Origin: Flaviflagellibacter sp963786225
GTDB lineage: Bacteria > Pseudomonadota > Alphaproteobacteria > Rhizobiales > Methylopilaceae
NCBI GenBank assembly: GCA_963786225.1
Contig: CAWAYQ010000016.1
Location: 395,776-459,775 of the forward strand
Direction of reading: 5' to 3'
Length of the DNA stretch: 64,000 nt
The notes beneath the pieces were generated by a model that was not told the DNA's origin, made no database searches, and was given only the letters and a program-made list of their open reading frames with translations. Within the stretch, counting starts at the first letter, position 1; each line of letters begins with the position of its first letter. The position numbers and the translations under genes are program-made. Shown here piece by piece: positions 34,359 to 41,927 of this stretch.

Positions 34359-35195
34359 CTAGGAGGCGAGTTCGGCTTTCAGGGCGCGGAAATCCCGCCA
34401 GGCCAGTTTCTTCTGCGAGGGCGTGCGCAACAGATAGGCGGGATGCAGCGTGGCCAGGGCTTTGATCGTGCGCGTGCCGGTGTCGTAATCGAGCCAGCGA
34501 CCGCGCATTCGCAAGATTCCGTCTTTCGCGCCGGTCAGCGCGGCTGCGGCCGATCCGCCAAGCAGAACCAGCACGTCCGGGTTTGCGAGTTCGATCTGCC
34601 TTTGGATAAAGGGCAGGCAGAGCTGTGTTTCCTGCGGCGTCGGCGTGCGGTTTCCCGGCGGCCGCCACGGTACGATATTGGCAATGTACACGCCGGTCCG
34701 GTCGAGGCCGATTGCTGCGAGCATCCGGTCCAGCAATTGCCCGGCGCGGCCGACAAAGGGCAGGCCTTCGCGATCCTCGTCCTTGCCCGGCGCTTCGCCC
34801 ACGAGCATCACGCGGGCCGCGGGGTTGCCGTCGGCAAACACCAGCCGGGTCGCCGTCTTTCGTAGTGCAACTCCGTCGTAACCCTCCAGAATGGCGCGCA
34901 AATCGTCGAGGTCTGCAGCCGTCCGCGCCAGCTCGCGTGCATCCGAAACGGCGGCATCCTGCGAGCGCGTGACGGAAGCCGGCACCACGAGAGGCGGCGG
35001 CGCCGAATCGATGCCGGGCAGGGGCCGTTCGCGCGATTCGGCCGCCGGCGATCTCGGTTGCGGAGCGGCTTCCGTCGCCGCTGCGCTTTCTGCGAAGCGG
35101 TCCTGTGGCGCATCCTCCACGGCCACGTCGACGCCCATCTCGGCGTACCAGGCAAGGAGCTGTGCGGCCTCGTCGCGGGCGGAACCTGTCATCAT
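34359..35195 (-). CDS. Uracil-DNA glycosylase, family-4-like, without most cluster cysteines
   Basis: This removes uracil from DNA to start base excision repair. The 278 residues have an N-terminal disordered region of about 95 residues, then the motif VGEAPGKDEDREGLPFVGRA of family 4 UDGs and the second motif HPAYLLRTPSQKK. Family 4 proteins normally hold a [4Fe-4S] cluster with four cysteines, two of them just before the first motif. Here that segment reads YDGVALRKTATR with no cysteine, and the whole protein has only one (QLCLPFI). Cluster binding is therefore doubtful. It lies between ypfJ-like and TPR genes and is divergent from the latter. Confidence 0.88.
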   Translation of the reverse strand: MMTGSARDEAAQLLAWYAEMGVDVAVEDAPQDRFAESAAATEAAPQPRSPAAESRERPLPGIDSAPPPLVVPASVTRSQDAAVSDARELARTAADLDDLRAILEGYDGVALRKTATRLVFADGNPAARVMLVGEAPGKDEDREGLPFVGRAGQLLDRMLAAIGLDRTGVYIANIVPWRPPGNRTPTPQETQLCLPFIQRQIELANPDVLVLLGGSAAAALTGAKDGILRMRGRWLDYDTGTRTIKALATLHPAYLLRTPSQKKLAWRDFRALKAELAS

Positions 35196-35310
35196 CCTCT
35201 AAGATTAGCCGAGACCGGCGACCCGTTCACGCCGCAATCATGCCCTAGCTGTCGTTTATTCAGCTTGGAAGCACGGTTCGGGAGCGTTAAAATCGCCGTT
35301 CCGGCTCTTT

Positions 35311-37101
35311 ATGAGAGGCTTGCTTTTGCCCCGCACATTCCGTCTTGGAGCATCCGTTCTTACCCTCACGACGGTTCTCGCCGCCGCGCCGGTTCTCGCT
35401 ACGACGCCGGAGATGGCCGAAGTCGCCGAACAGGCGGCTACGGCATCCCCCACCGGCAATTATCTGGCCGGGCGCACGGCGGCCGGTCTTCGCGACATGG
35501 ATGCCGCCGCGGCGTTCCTTCGCTCCGCGCTTCGCGCCTCGCCGAAAGAGCCCGAGCTTCTCGACCGCACGTTCCGCATCGTTCTCGCGAGCGGCGATTT
35601 CGAGCAGGCGGCGACTTTGGCGGAACGCGTATCGGCCGTCGATCCCGACAACCGCCTTGCGCGTCTCGCACTTGCCGTCCGCGCCATCAAGGCGCGCCAG
35701 TTTCCCGCGGCCCGTACCCAACTCGCCCAATCGCTGAGCGGTCCGATGCCGGATGTGGTGGCGGCCCTGGTCTCGGCCTGGGCCTGGCAGGGCTCCGGCG
35801 ACACCGCGCGCGCTCTGAAGTCGGCCGACACGCTGCAGGGCAACGACCTCATCGCGGTGTTCCGCGATCTTCATGCGGGTCTCATCGCCGAATCAGGCGG
35901 AAACCTGGCCGAGGCCGAAACCCGATTGAGGTCCGCCTACAAGGCCGATCCGACGCTTTACGTCGTGGTCGATGCCTATGCGCGGATACTCGCCCGCGCG
36001 GGCAAACGCGACGAAGCTCTGAACGTCTACAAGGCGCTCGCCGAAAAGATGACGCGCAATTCGCGGCTCAGCGCCAACATCGCGGCCCTTGAGAAGGGCG
36101 GCAAGCTTCCCCCCACCGTCGCGAGTCCGAAGGACGGAGCCGCCGAGGCGCTGTTCACATTCGGCCAGCTCGCGAGCCGGGGTGAATCGGCCGAAATCGG
36201 CCTCATCTATCTCAACCTCGCGCTTTATCTGTCACCGGAACACGAACTGGGACTGCTGACGCTCGCCGATCTCCAGGAAACCATCGGACAGCATGACGCG
36301 GCGATCGAGGTCTATCAGCGCATTCCCGCGGCGTCCTCGTTCCACGAGGATGTGGGCCTGCGCGTCGCCGTCAATCTCGCCCAGTCCGAACGCATTCCTG
36401 AAGCCGAGAAAAAGCTTCGCGAACTGATCGCGGAAGACAAGAACGACGTAGATGCCATCGTCGCGCTCGGCAATCTCCTGCACCGTCAGAAGTCCTACAA
36501 GGAAGCGGCGGAGGTGTTTTCGCAGGCGGTGGATGCAACCGCCGAGCCGAAGAAATCGGACTGGTCGCTCTTCTTCGCGCGCGGCGTCTCCTACGACGCC
36601 GCCAAGGACTGGCGTCATGCCGAAAAGGATCTGCAGACCGCCGTCGATCTCGATCCCGAGCAGGCGGTGACGCTGAACTATCTCGGTTATTCCTGGGTCG
36701 ATCGCGGCATCAGTTTTGACAAGGGAATGGACCTCATCAAGAAGGCGGTCGAGTTGCGCCCGAACGACGGCGACATCGTCGACAGCCTGGGCTGGGCCTA
36801 TTATCGCCTCGGCAAATATCCGGAAGCGACTACCGAGCTTGAGCGCGCGGTCGAGCTGAAGCCGCAGTCCTGGGAAATCAACGATCACCTCGGCGACGTC
36901 TACTGGAAGACGAACCGCAAGCTGGAAGCCAGATTCCAGTGGCTCCACGCGCTGACGCTCGAAATCGAGCCGGAGAAGCGCGTATCGATCGAGCGCAAGA
37001 TCAATGAGGGACTGGAAAAGGTCGAGGCGGAACAGTCCGCGGCCAAGCAGGCCGAGAACGCGACACCAGACACCGCCAAACCCGGTTCCGCGACACCCTG
37101 A
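35311..37101 (+). CDS. Secreted TPR-repeat protein
   Basis: This encodes 596 residues: a signal peptide (FRLGASVLTLTTVLAAAPVL), then about twelve tetratricopeptide-like repeats through to residue 560, clearest at ALGNLLHRQKSYKEAAEVFS, SLGWAYYRLGKYPEATTELE and HLGDVYWKTNRKLEARFQWL. TPR repeats are protein-docking helices; this protein probably acts in the periplasm or at the outer membrane as an assembly factor, but its partners are unknown. It ends in an acidic, Ala/Thr-rich tail. It is followed by ispE after nine bases, so both are likely one operon. Confidence 0.88.
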   Translation: MRGLLLPRTFRLGASVLTLTTVLAAAPVLATTPEMAEVAEQAATASPTGNYLAGRTAAGLRDMDAAAAFLRSALRASPKEPELLDRTFRIVLASGDFEQAATLAERVSAVDPDNRLARLALAVRAIKARQFPAARTQLAQSLSGPMPDVVAALVSAWAWQGSGDTARALKSADTLQGNDLIAVFRDLHAGLIAESGGNLAEAETRLRSAYKADPTLYVVVDAYARILARAGKRDEALNVYKALAEKMTRNSRLSANIAALEKGGKLPPTVASPKDGAAEALFTFGQLASRGESAEIGLIYLNLALYLSPEHELGLLTLADLQETIGQHDAAIEVYQRIPAASSFHEDVGLRVAVNLAQSERIPEAEKKLRELIAEDKNDVDAIVALGNLLHRQKSYKEAAEVFSQAVDATAEPKKSDWSLFFARGVSYDAAKDWRHAEKDLQTAVDLDPEQAVTLNYLGYSWVDRGISFDKGMDLIKKAVELRPNDGDIVDSLGWAYYRLGKYPEATTELERAVELKPQSWEINDHLGDVYWKTNRKLEARFQWLHALTLEIEPEKRVSIERKINEGLEKVEAEQSAAKQAENATPDTAKPGSATP

Positions 37102-37110
37102 TCCGCGCTC

Positions 37111-37977
37111 ATGCGCATCGAGCGCGCTCCCGCCAAGATCAATTTGACGCTGCGCGTGCTCGGCCGCCGTCCGGACGGCTATCACGAGCTTGAAAGTCTC
37201 GTTGCCTTCGCGGGCGTGTGCGATCTCGTGTCTCTCGATCCGGAAAAGCCGTTCGGTCTCGTCGTCGAAGGTCCGACGGCGGAGGCCGCCGGTCCCGACA
37301 GCGACAACCTCGTCATCCGCGCCGCGCGCAGCCTGGAAAAGCGTGTCCCGGGCCTGAAGCTCGGCCGGTTTTCGCTGAAGAAGCGCCTTCCGGTCGGCGC
37401 GGGCGTCGGGGGCGGCTCCTCGGACGCGGCGGCGGCGCTGAGGCTGCTTGCCGGTCTTAACGGCCTGATGCTGCACGATCCGCGCATTCACGAGGCCGCC
37501 GCCGAAACCGGCTCCGATATTCCCGTCTGCCTGACGCCGACGGCGCGCATGTTCCGCGGCCGCGGCGAACTCGTCGGCCCGCGCATCCAACTGCCGCCGC
37601 TTGCATGTATTCTCGTCAATCCGGGCGTACATATCGCAACACCCGATGTGTTTCGCGCCCTGGGTCTCCAACCGGGATCGACCGGGCCGTCGTCCGGCCC
37701 CGGCGTGTCTGAGTTCGCCGGCGATCTGACGTCCTTGATCAGCCTCTTCGCCCGCGACACGAACGATCTCGAACCTCCGGCACGCGAAATGTCACCTGTC
37801 ATTACACAGGCGATCGACGCCGTGCGCTCGACGCCGGAGGCGCGCTTCGTACGTATGTCGGGCTCGGGCTCGACCGTGTTCGGTCTGTTCGACAATTGCC
37901 GCCACGCCGCCCGTGCGGCGAAGGCCGTCAAGGCCATTTATCCGGGCTGGTGGGTCAAGCCAACGGTGCTGCGCTGA
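37111..37977 (+). CDS. ispE: 4-diphosphocytidyl-2-C-methyl-D-erythritol kinase
   Basis: IspE is the fourth enzyme of the MEP isoprenoid pathway and phosphorylates CDP-ME. The 288 residues are a GHMP kinase: RAPAKINLTLRVLGRRPDGY with the catalytic lysine, the ATP loop PVGAGVGGGSSDAAAALRLL, and the C-terminal MSGSGSTVFGLF. It is nine bases after the TPR gene. A GNAT gene begins within or just after its end. Together with ispH in this window it confirms the MEP route. Confidence 0.96.
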   Translation: MRIERAPAKINLTLRVLGRRPDGYHELESLVAFAGVCDLVSLDPEKPFGLVVEGPTAEAAGPDSDNLVIRAARSLEKRVPGLKLGRFSLKKRLPVGAGVGGGSSDAAAALRLLAGLNGLMLHDPRIHEAAAETGSDIPVCLTPTARMFRGRGELVGPRIQLPPLACILVNPGVHIATPDVFRALGLQPGSTGPSSGPGVSEFAGDLTSLISLFARDTNDLEPPAREMSPVITQAIDAVRSTPEARFVRMSGSGSTVFGLFDNCRHAARAAKAVKAIYPGWWVKPTVLR

Positions 37978-38516
37978 CGGGAGTAGGAATCCTGCCACGG
38001 TCGGTACAATACGAATTATATCTCCGCTCGGCCACGCCCCTCGACGCGCCCACGCTGCGCAACTGGGACAGGAAAACTCATGTCGTGGCCGCCCGCGGCG
38101 GCGACGGCGATATGGACTGGGAATCCGAGCTGCCGAGGCATGTCGCATGGCGCGAACTTCTGATCGCCGAACTCCATGGTCGGCCGGTCGGCTTCGTCCA
38201 GATCATCGACGCCGCGCTTGAGGAAACGCACTATTGGGGTGATGCGGAGCCTGATCTCCGCGCCGTGGATATCTGGCTTGGCGAGGAATCCGATCTCGGT
38301 CGGGGATACGGCACCCAGATCATGCATCTTGTGATTGACAGGTGTTTTTCCGATGAGGCTGTCAGGGCGATCATTCTCGATCCGCTCGCCGCCAATACGC
38401 GCGTCCACAGCTTTTATGAGCGTCTGGGCTTTCGCAGCGTGGAGCGTCGCAGTTTCGGCGACGACGATTGCGTGGTCTATCGCCTGGAACGCGAAAGCTG
38501 GCAGGCCAGTCGGTAA
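37950..38516 (+). CDS. GNAT acetyltransferase, AAC(6')-like
   Basis: About 188 residues. The domain starts at LRSATPLDAPTLRNWDRKTH and has the AAC(6')-like segments VGFVQIIDAALEETHYWGD, VDIWLGEESDLGRGYGTQIM with the acetyl-CoA loop G-R-G-Y-G-T and VHSFYERLGFRSVERRSFGD. It is probably an N-acetyltransferase of small amines; aminoglycosides are only one possibility. The start is uncertain: there is no ATG upstream of the domain except at 37896, deep in ispE. GTG 37950, which overlaps ispE by 28 bases, is my best choice; ATG 38112 would delete the first strand. Confidence 0.75.
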   Translation: MGQANGAALTGVGILPRSVQYELYLRSATPLDAPTLRNWDRKTHVVAARGGDGDMDWESELPRHVAWRELLIAELHGRPVGFVQIIDAALEETHYWGDAEPDLRAVDIWLGEESDLGRGYGTQIMHLVIDRCFSDEAVRAIILDPLAANTRVHSFYERLGFRSVERRSFGDDDCVVYRLERESWQASR

Positions 38517-38580
38517 TGCGTGATGCATAACCAACGGGGTATGGTAATTTGACGGATGTAATGGGGGATCGATGCCCCGC

Positions 38581-38618
38581 TTGACTGACGCATATCCAGG
38601 TGGCTATACGTCAATCAA
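38581..38618. promoter_or_regulatory. Operator-like inverted repeat overlapping the arsR promoter
   Basis: TTGACTGACG and CGTCAATCAA are inverted repeats with nine of ten bases paired, 18 bases apart; continuing inward (CATAT / CTATA) gives 12 of 15 pairs. The same stretch holds a promoter, TTGACT (38581-38586) and TATACG (38605-38610), 18 bases apart. It ends 18 bases before the arsR start, as expected for an autoregulated ArsR repressor. Confidence 0.6.
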
Positions 38619-38636
38619 CAGGGGTATCGGTCCCAA

Positions 38637-38960
38637 ATGTCGAACGCTCACGACGTGCTCTTCAGAACGCTCGCCGATCCGACTCGGCGGGCTCTCTTCG
38701 AACGACTGTGCCGCGAAGGAGAGAAGACGGTCGGAGCTCTGACGGCTCGGGCCGGGGTCTCGCAACCGGTTGTTTCAAAGCACCTTGGGATCCTGAAGCA
38801 GGCCGGGTTGGTGCGCGACCGCCCCGAAGGTCGCCAGACGCACTATAGCGCGCAGCTCGGCGCCCTGGCCCCGCTGATCGATTGGACAAGCCAAATGGCC
38901 GACTTCTGGCAAAACCGGTTCGACCACCTCGAAGATCTGCTCAAAAGGATGGATCAATGA
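38637..38960 (+). CDS. ArsR family transcriptional repressor
   Basis: This encodes 107 residues with a winged helix-turn-helix: LFRTLADPTRRALFERLCRE, the helix-turn-helix AGVSQPVVSKHLGILKQAGL and the wing RDRPEGRQTHYSAQ. There are no cysteine pairs for metal binding, so this is the non-metal type often paired with SRPBCC genes. A symmetrical operator-like repeat covers the promoter, which implies autorepression. It overlaps the following DUF1801 gene by four bases (ATGA). The 3' end of the gene is duplicated 1.1 kb downstream. Confidence 0.92.
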   Translation: MSNAHDVLFRTLADPTRRALFERLCREGEKTVGALTARAGVSQPVVSKHLGILKQAGLVRDRPEGRQTHYSAQLGALAPLIDWTSQMADFWQNRFDHLEDLLKRMDQ

Positions 38961-39514
38961 GCAAACCCACAACCGAAGCGCTCTCGGTCGTTGCCAAAAG
39001 GACCTCCAAGACGTCGGCGAAGGTCGCAAAGAAGGCCGCCGCCAAGCGGGGCGATGCGAAGGCGGCCAAGCCGCGCAAGACGGCGCCGAATTCGCCGTCC
39101 GAAAAGGTCGGAAAACCGGTTCTCCTTTCAGGCGGCAACCCTCAGATAGCGAAGGGCTATGGCGACACGCCCGTGCAGGCCTACATCGCGGCCATGCCGG
39201 GCTGGAAACGCGACGTCGGGCGCCGCCTCGACGCGCTCATCGTGCGCACCGTGCCCGGCGTGTACAAGGCTGTGAAGTGGAACTCGCCGCTGTACGGACT
39301 CGAGGGCGAGGGCTGGTTCCTCAGCGTCCATTGCTTCACGAAGTACGTCAAAGTGGCTTTCTTCCGCGGCGCGTTGCTGCGTCCTGTGCCGCCCGGCCCG
39401 TCAAAGAGCCAGGACACGCGCTATCTCGACATCCATGAAGACGACCAGTTCGACGAAGCTCAATTCGCCGCCTGGGTGAAGCAAGCCAGCCAATTGCCCG
39501 GCGAACGAATGTGA
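38957..39514 (+). CDS. DUF1801 protein with a hybrid N-terminus
   Basis: This encodes 185 residues. The DUF1801 domain (from about residue 75) has VQAYIAAMPGWKRDVGRRLD, VYKAVKWNSPLYGLEGEGWF and KVAFFRGALLRPVPPGPSKS, the fold of small YdhG-like proteins of unknown function. Residues 1-15 (MSKPTTEALSVVAKR) match the start of the SRPBCC protein downstream (MSKSATETRSVVVER), and a Lys/Ala-rich linker joins them to the domain. The coding DNA shows the same match, so the start was probably acquired by duplication. It overlaps arsR by four bases. Confidence 0.82.
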   Translation: MSKPTTEALSVVAKRTSKTSAKVAKKAAAKRGDAKAAKPRKTAPNSPSEKVGKPVLLSGGNPQIAKGYGDTPVQAYIAAMPGWKRDVGRRLDALIVRTVPGVYKAVKWNSPLYGLEGEGWFLSVHCFTKYVKVAFFRGALLRPVPPGPSKSQDTRYLDIHEDDQFDEAQFAAWVKQASQLPGERM

Positions 39515-39539
39515 GCGGGCAGTGCGAGGTGCAACGACC

Positions 39540-39980
39540 ATGAAAAAAGCGACAACAATCATAAAGAAGAGCAAGGGCGGCTCGGCGGAAGGAAAGGGAG
39601 GAGACGATCCCTCTCAGTTGATAGATGCGAGAATCAAGGAGCTCAGTGATTGGCGGGGCGAGACACTCGCTCGGGTCCGGAGTCTCATCAAGCAGGCCGA
39701 CCCCGAAGTGGTCGAGGAGTGGAAGTGGAGAGGGGTTCCGGTGTGGTCGCACGCCGGAATCATCTGCACCGGTGAAACGTACAAGAACGTCGTGAAGATG
39801 ACCTTCGCCAAGGGCGCCCTGTTGGAGGATCCTTCGGGCCTCTTCAACTCCAGCCTCGAAGGCAACACCAGGCGTGCCATCGATTTCCATGAGGACGACA
39901 AGATTGATGAAAAGGCGTTGAAGGCGCTCATTCGCGCCGCCGTGGCCCTGAACACGTCGGTACGACCGACCGCCGGTTGA
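39540..39980 (+). CDS. DUF1801 protein, second copy
   Basis: This encodes 146 residues: a Lys-rich N-terminus (MKKATTIIKKSKGGSAEGK), then a DUF1801 domain with LSDWRGETLARVRSLIKQAD, EWKWRGVPVWSHAGIICTGE and VKMTFAKGALLEDPSGLFNS. It shares the family with the gene before it but differs strongly in sequence, so the pair is old rather than a recent tandem copy. The gap is 25 bases, without a terminator, so it is in the same operon. It stops 12 bases before the duplicated arsR end. Confidence 0.82.
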   Translation: MKKATTIIKKSKGGSAEGKGGDDPSQLIDARIKELSDWRGETLARVRSLIKQADPEVVEEWKWRGVPVWSHAGIICTGETYKNVVKMTFAKGALLEDPSGLFNSSLEGNTRRAIDFHEDDKIDEKALKALIRAAVALNTSVRPTAG

Positions 39981-39992
39981 ATGACCTGCTTG

Positions 39993-40086
39993 GCTCGGCG
40001 CCTCGGCCCCGCTGAGCGACTGGACAAGCCAAATGACCGGCTTCCGGTAAACCACTTCGAAGATCGACTCAAAGGATGGACCAATG
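39993..40086 (+). pseudogene. Remnant of the arsR 3' end (duplicated)
   Basis: Read in the arsR frame this gives LGASAPLSDWTSQMTGFR and then a stop, against LGALAPLIDWTSQMADFW in the intact gene. After a deletion of about 12 bases the similarity resumes with GAAGATCGACTCAAAGGATGG up to the ATGA at the start of the SRPBCC gene. It is a leftover of a second arsR-SRPBCC junction. Confidence 0.8.
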
Positions 40087-40494
40087 AGCAAATCCGCGAC
40101 CGAAACGCGCTCCGTCGTTGTCGAACGCGAGATACCTTATCCGCCGGAAAGGATCTGGCGCGCGCTCACGCAGCCACACCTGATCGAGGAGTGGCTCATG
40201 AAGAACGACTTCAAGCCTGTCGTGGACCACCGTTTCAATCTTCGCGCGGACTGGGGCGCTGTCGACTGTCAGGTCCTGGCAATCGAGCCGAACAAAACGC
40301 TGTCTTACACGTGGGCGGCCTATGGTCTCGAGAGTGTCGTCACCTGGACTCTCACCCCTACGAGCGCGGGGACCCACCTGCGCATGGAGCAGTCGGGCTT
40401 CCGGCCGGATCAGCAGCAGGCCTACCAGGGTGCCAAGGGCGGGTGGCAGCAGTTCTTTGCAAGCCTGGAGCAGGTCTTGGCGCGGATAGACTGA
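40084..40494 (+). CDS. SRPBCC (AHSA1-like) domain protein
   Basis: This encodes 136 residues of the START/Bet v1-like fold: VVEREIPYPPERIWRALTQP, HLIEEWLMKNDFKPVVDHRF and VTWTLTPTSAGTHLRMEQSG, ending KGGWQQFFASLEQVLARID. Such proteins bind hydrophobic ligands and are often coded with an ArsR repressor; the ligand is unknown. It is the last gene of the ArsR cassette and follows the arsR remnant, so its ancestor was probably translated from an ATGA overlap with arsR. Confidence 0.9.
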   Translation: MSKSATETRSVVVEREIPYPPERIWRALTQPHLIEEWLMKNDFKPVVDHRFNLRADWGAVDCQVLAIEPNKTLSYTWAAYGLESVVTWTLTPTSAGTHLRMEQSGFRPDQQQAYQGAKGGWQQFFASLEQVLARID

Positions 40495-40527
40495 AGTCTG
40501 GCCGCACAATTCGAAGCGCGCCGGCGC

Positions 40528-41547
40528 CTAGTGCGCGCGGCTCGTTACGAACTCGACCACGTCGAGCATCGCCGATTTTGGTTCCGACTCCGGGAACAGC
40601 GCCAGCGCATCGCGGGCAATTGTTCCGTAATGACGTGCGCGCGCCAAAGTTTCGTCGATCGCGTCGTGCCGCTGCAGAAGATCGATCGCGGTGCCGAGCG
40701 TGCTGTCGTCGATCTCGCCGGCCTCCAAAGTCTTGCGCCAGAACTCCCGTTCGCCGGGCGATCCGCGCCGTACGGCGAAGATAACCGGCAGCGTGATTTT
40801 GCCCTCGCGCAGATCGTCGCCGACTTTCTTGCCGAGCTTGGCTTCGCGCCCGCCGTAATCCAGCGCGTCGTCGACAAGCTGGAATGCGATGCCGAGATTG
40901 GCGCCATAGGAACGGCAGGCCGTCTGCTCGGCCTTCGGCCGCTGCACCAATGCCGGGCCGACTTCGCAAGCGGCGGCAAACAAAGCGGCCGTCTTGGCGC
41001 GGATCACCGCGAGATATTCGTCTTCCGTCGTCGCGATGTTCTTTGCCGCGGCGAGCTGCATGACCTCGCCCTCGGCGATCACCGTGGCGGCGGTCGAAAG
41101 AATGTCGAGGCAGGGCAGGGAGCCGACTTCGACCATCATCTTGAAGGCCTGACCGAGCAGGAAATCGCCGACGAGCACGCTCGCCTGGTTGCCCCACACC
41201 ATGCGCGGCGCAAGTTTGCCGCGCCGCATTTCGCTCTCGTCCACGACGTCGTCATGGAGGAGCGTCGCCGTGTGCATGAATTCGACAGCGGCTGCGAGCC
41301 GCACATGGCCCTCGCCGCCATAGCTGACGAGCTTGGCCGCGGCCAGGGTCAGCAGAGGCCGCAGTCTCTTGCCACCCGAGGATATAAGGTGGTTGGCCAC
41401 CTCCGGGATCATCTGGACCTCGGAACCGGTGCGCGACAGGATGAGCGCGTTCACGCGTTCGAGGTCGGCGGCGACAAGATTGGAAAGCGCCTGGATGCCG
41501 GCGCTGCCATCGCGGCGCGGCTCTTCAAGCGGTATGACGACTCCCAA
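40528..41547 (-). CDS. Long-chain polyprenyl diphosphate synthase
   Basis: This encodes 339 residues of a trans-prenyltransferase that extends IPP chains, here most likely the octa- to decaprenyl chain of ubiquinone. The first aspartate-rich motif is LLHDDVVDESEMRRG and the second FQLVDDALDYGG; GGKRLRPLL is the IPP-binding part. Small residues at the chain-length positions before the first DDxxD (EFMHTATLLHDD) favour long products. I chose TTG 41547 because AGGAG lies just upstream and the family start (GVVIPLEEP) follows. It is divergent from the DUF2007 gene and convergent with the SRPBCC gene. Confidence 0.92.
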   Translation of the reverse strand: MGVVIPLEEPRRDGSAGIQALSNLVAADLERVNALILSRTGSEVQMIPEVANHLISSGGKRLRPLLTLAAAKLVSYGGEGHVRLAAAVEFMHTATLLHDDVVDESEMRRGKLAPRMVWGNQASVLVGDFLLGQAFKMMVEVGSLPCLDILSTAATVIAEGEVMQLAAAKNIATTEDEYLAVIRAKTAALFAAACEVGPALVQRPKAEQTACRSYGANLGIAFQLVDDALDYGGREAKLGKKVGDDLREGKITLPVIFAVRRGSPGEREFWRKTLEAGEIDDSTLGTAIDLLQRHDAIDETLARARHYGTIARDALALFPESEPKSAMLDVVEFVTSRAH

Positions 41548-41696
41548 AGGAACTCTCCTGGGGCGATGATCCGGAAAAGAACACGCTTTTCGGGCAGGAT
41601 CATGCGGCAAAAAGGGTTGGCGGGGGACCATATGCAGCAGGAGCGCCGCTGGGCAAGCGTAGAATGGACGCTGGCACAACCGGCCGAGGGGCGAAC

Positions 41697-41927
41697 GTGA
41701 AGGAATTATTGCGCACCAATGACATAGTCCTCGTTTCCTTCGTGCGGGCGCTGCTCGACGAGGCGGAGATTCCCTATCTGGTTCTCGACAGCCATATGAG
41801 CGTGGTCGAGGGCTCGCTCGGGGTTCTGCCGCGCCGCGTTCTGGTCGGCGAAGACAGAATGACCGCCGCCCGCCGGCTGATGGCCGAAAACGGTCTGCGC
41901 CACGAGGTCCGCGATGACGGCCGCTGA
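41697..41927 (+). CDS. DUF2007 domain protein
   Basis: This encodes 76 residues. The domain pattern is LLRTNDIVLVSFVRALLDEA, IPYLVLDSHMSVVEGSLGVL, then RRVLVGEDRMTAARRLMAEN. DUF2007 (a signal-transducing-protein-like domain) is a small soluble unit with no known activity, found in alphaproteobacteria next to a methyltransferase as here. GTG 41697 follows GAGGGG. Its stop lies inside the methyltransferase gene, an overlap of 14 bases, so translation is coupled. Confidence 0.85.
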   Translation: MKELLRTNDIVLVSFVRALLDEAEIPYLVLDSHMSVVEGSLGVLPRRVLVGEDRMTAARRLMAENGLRHEVRDDGR

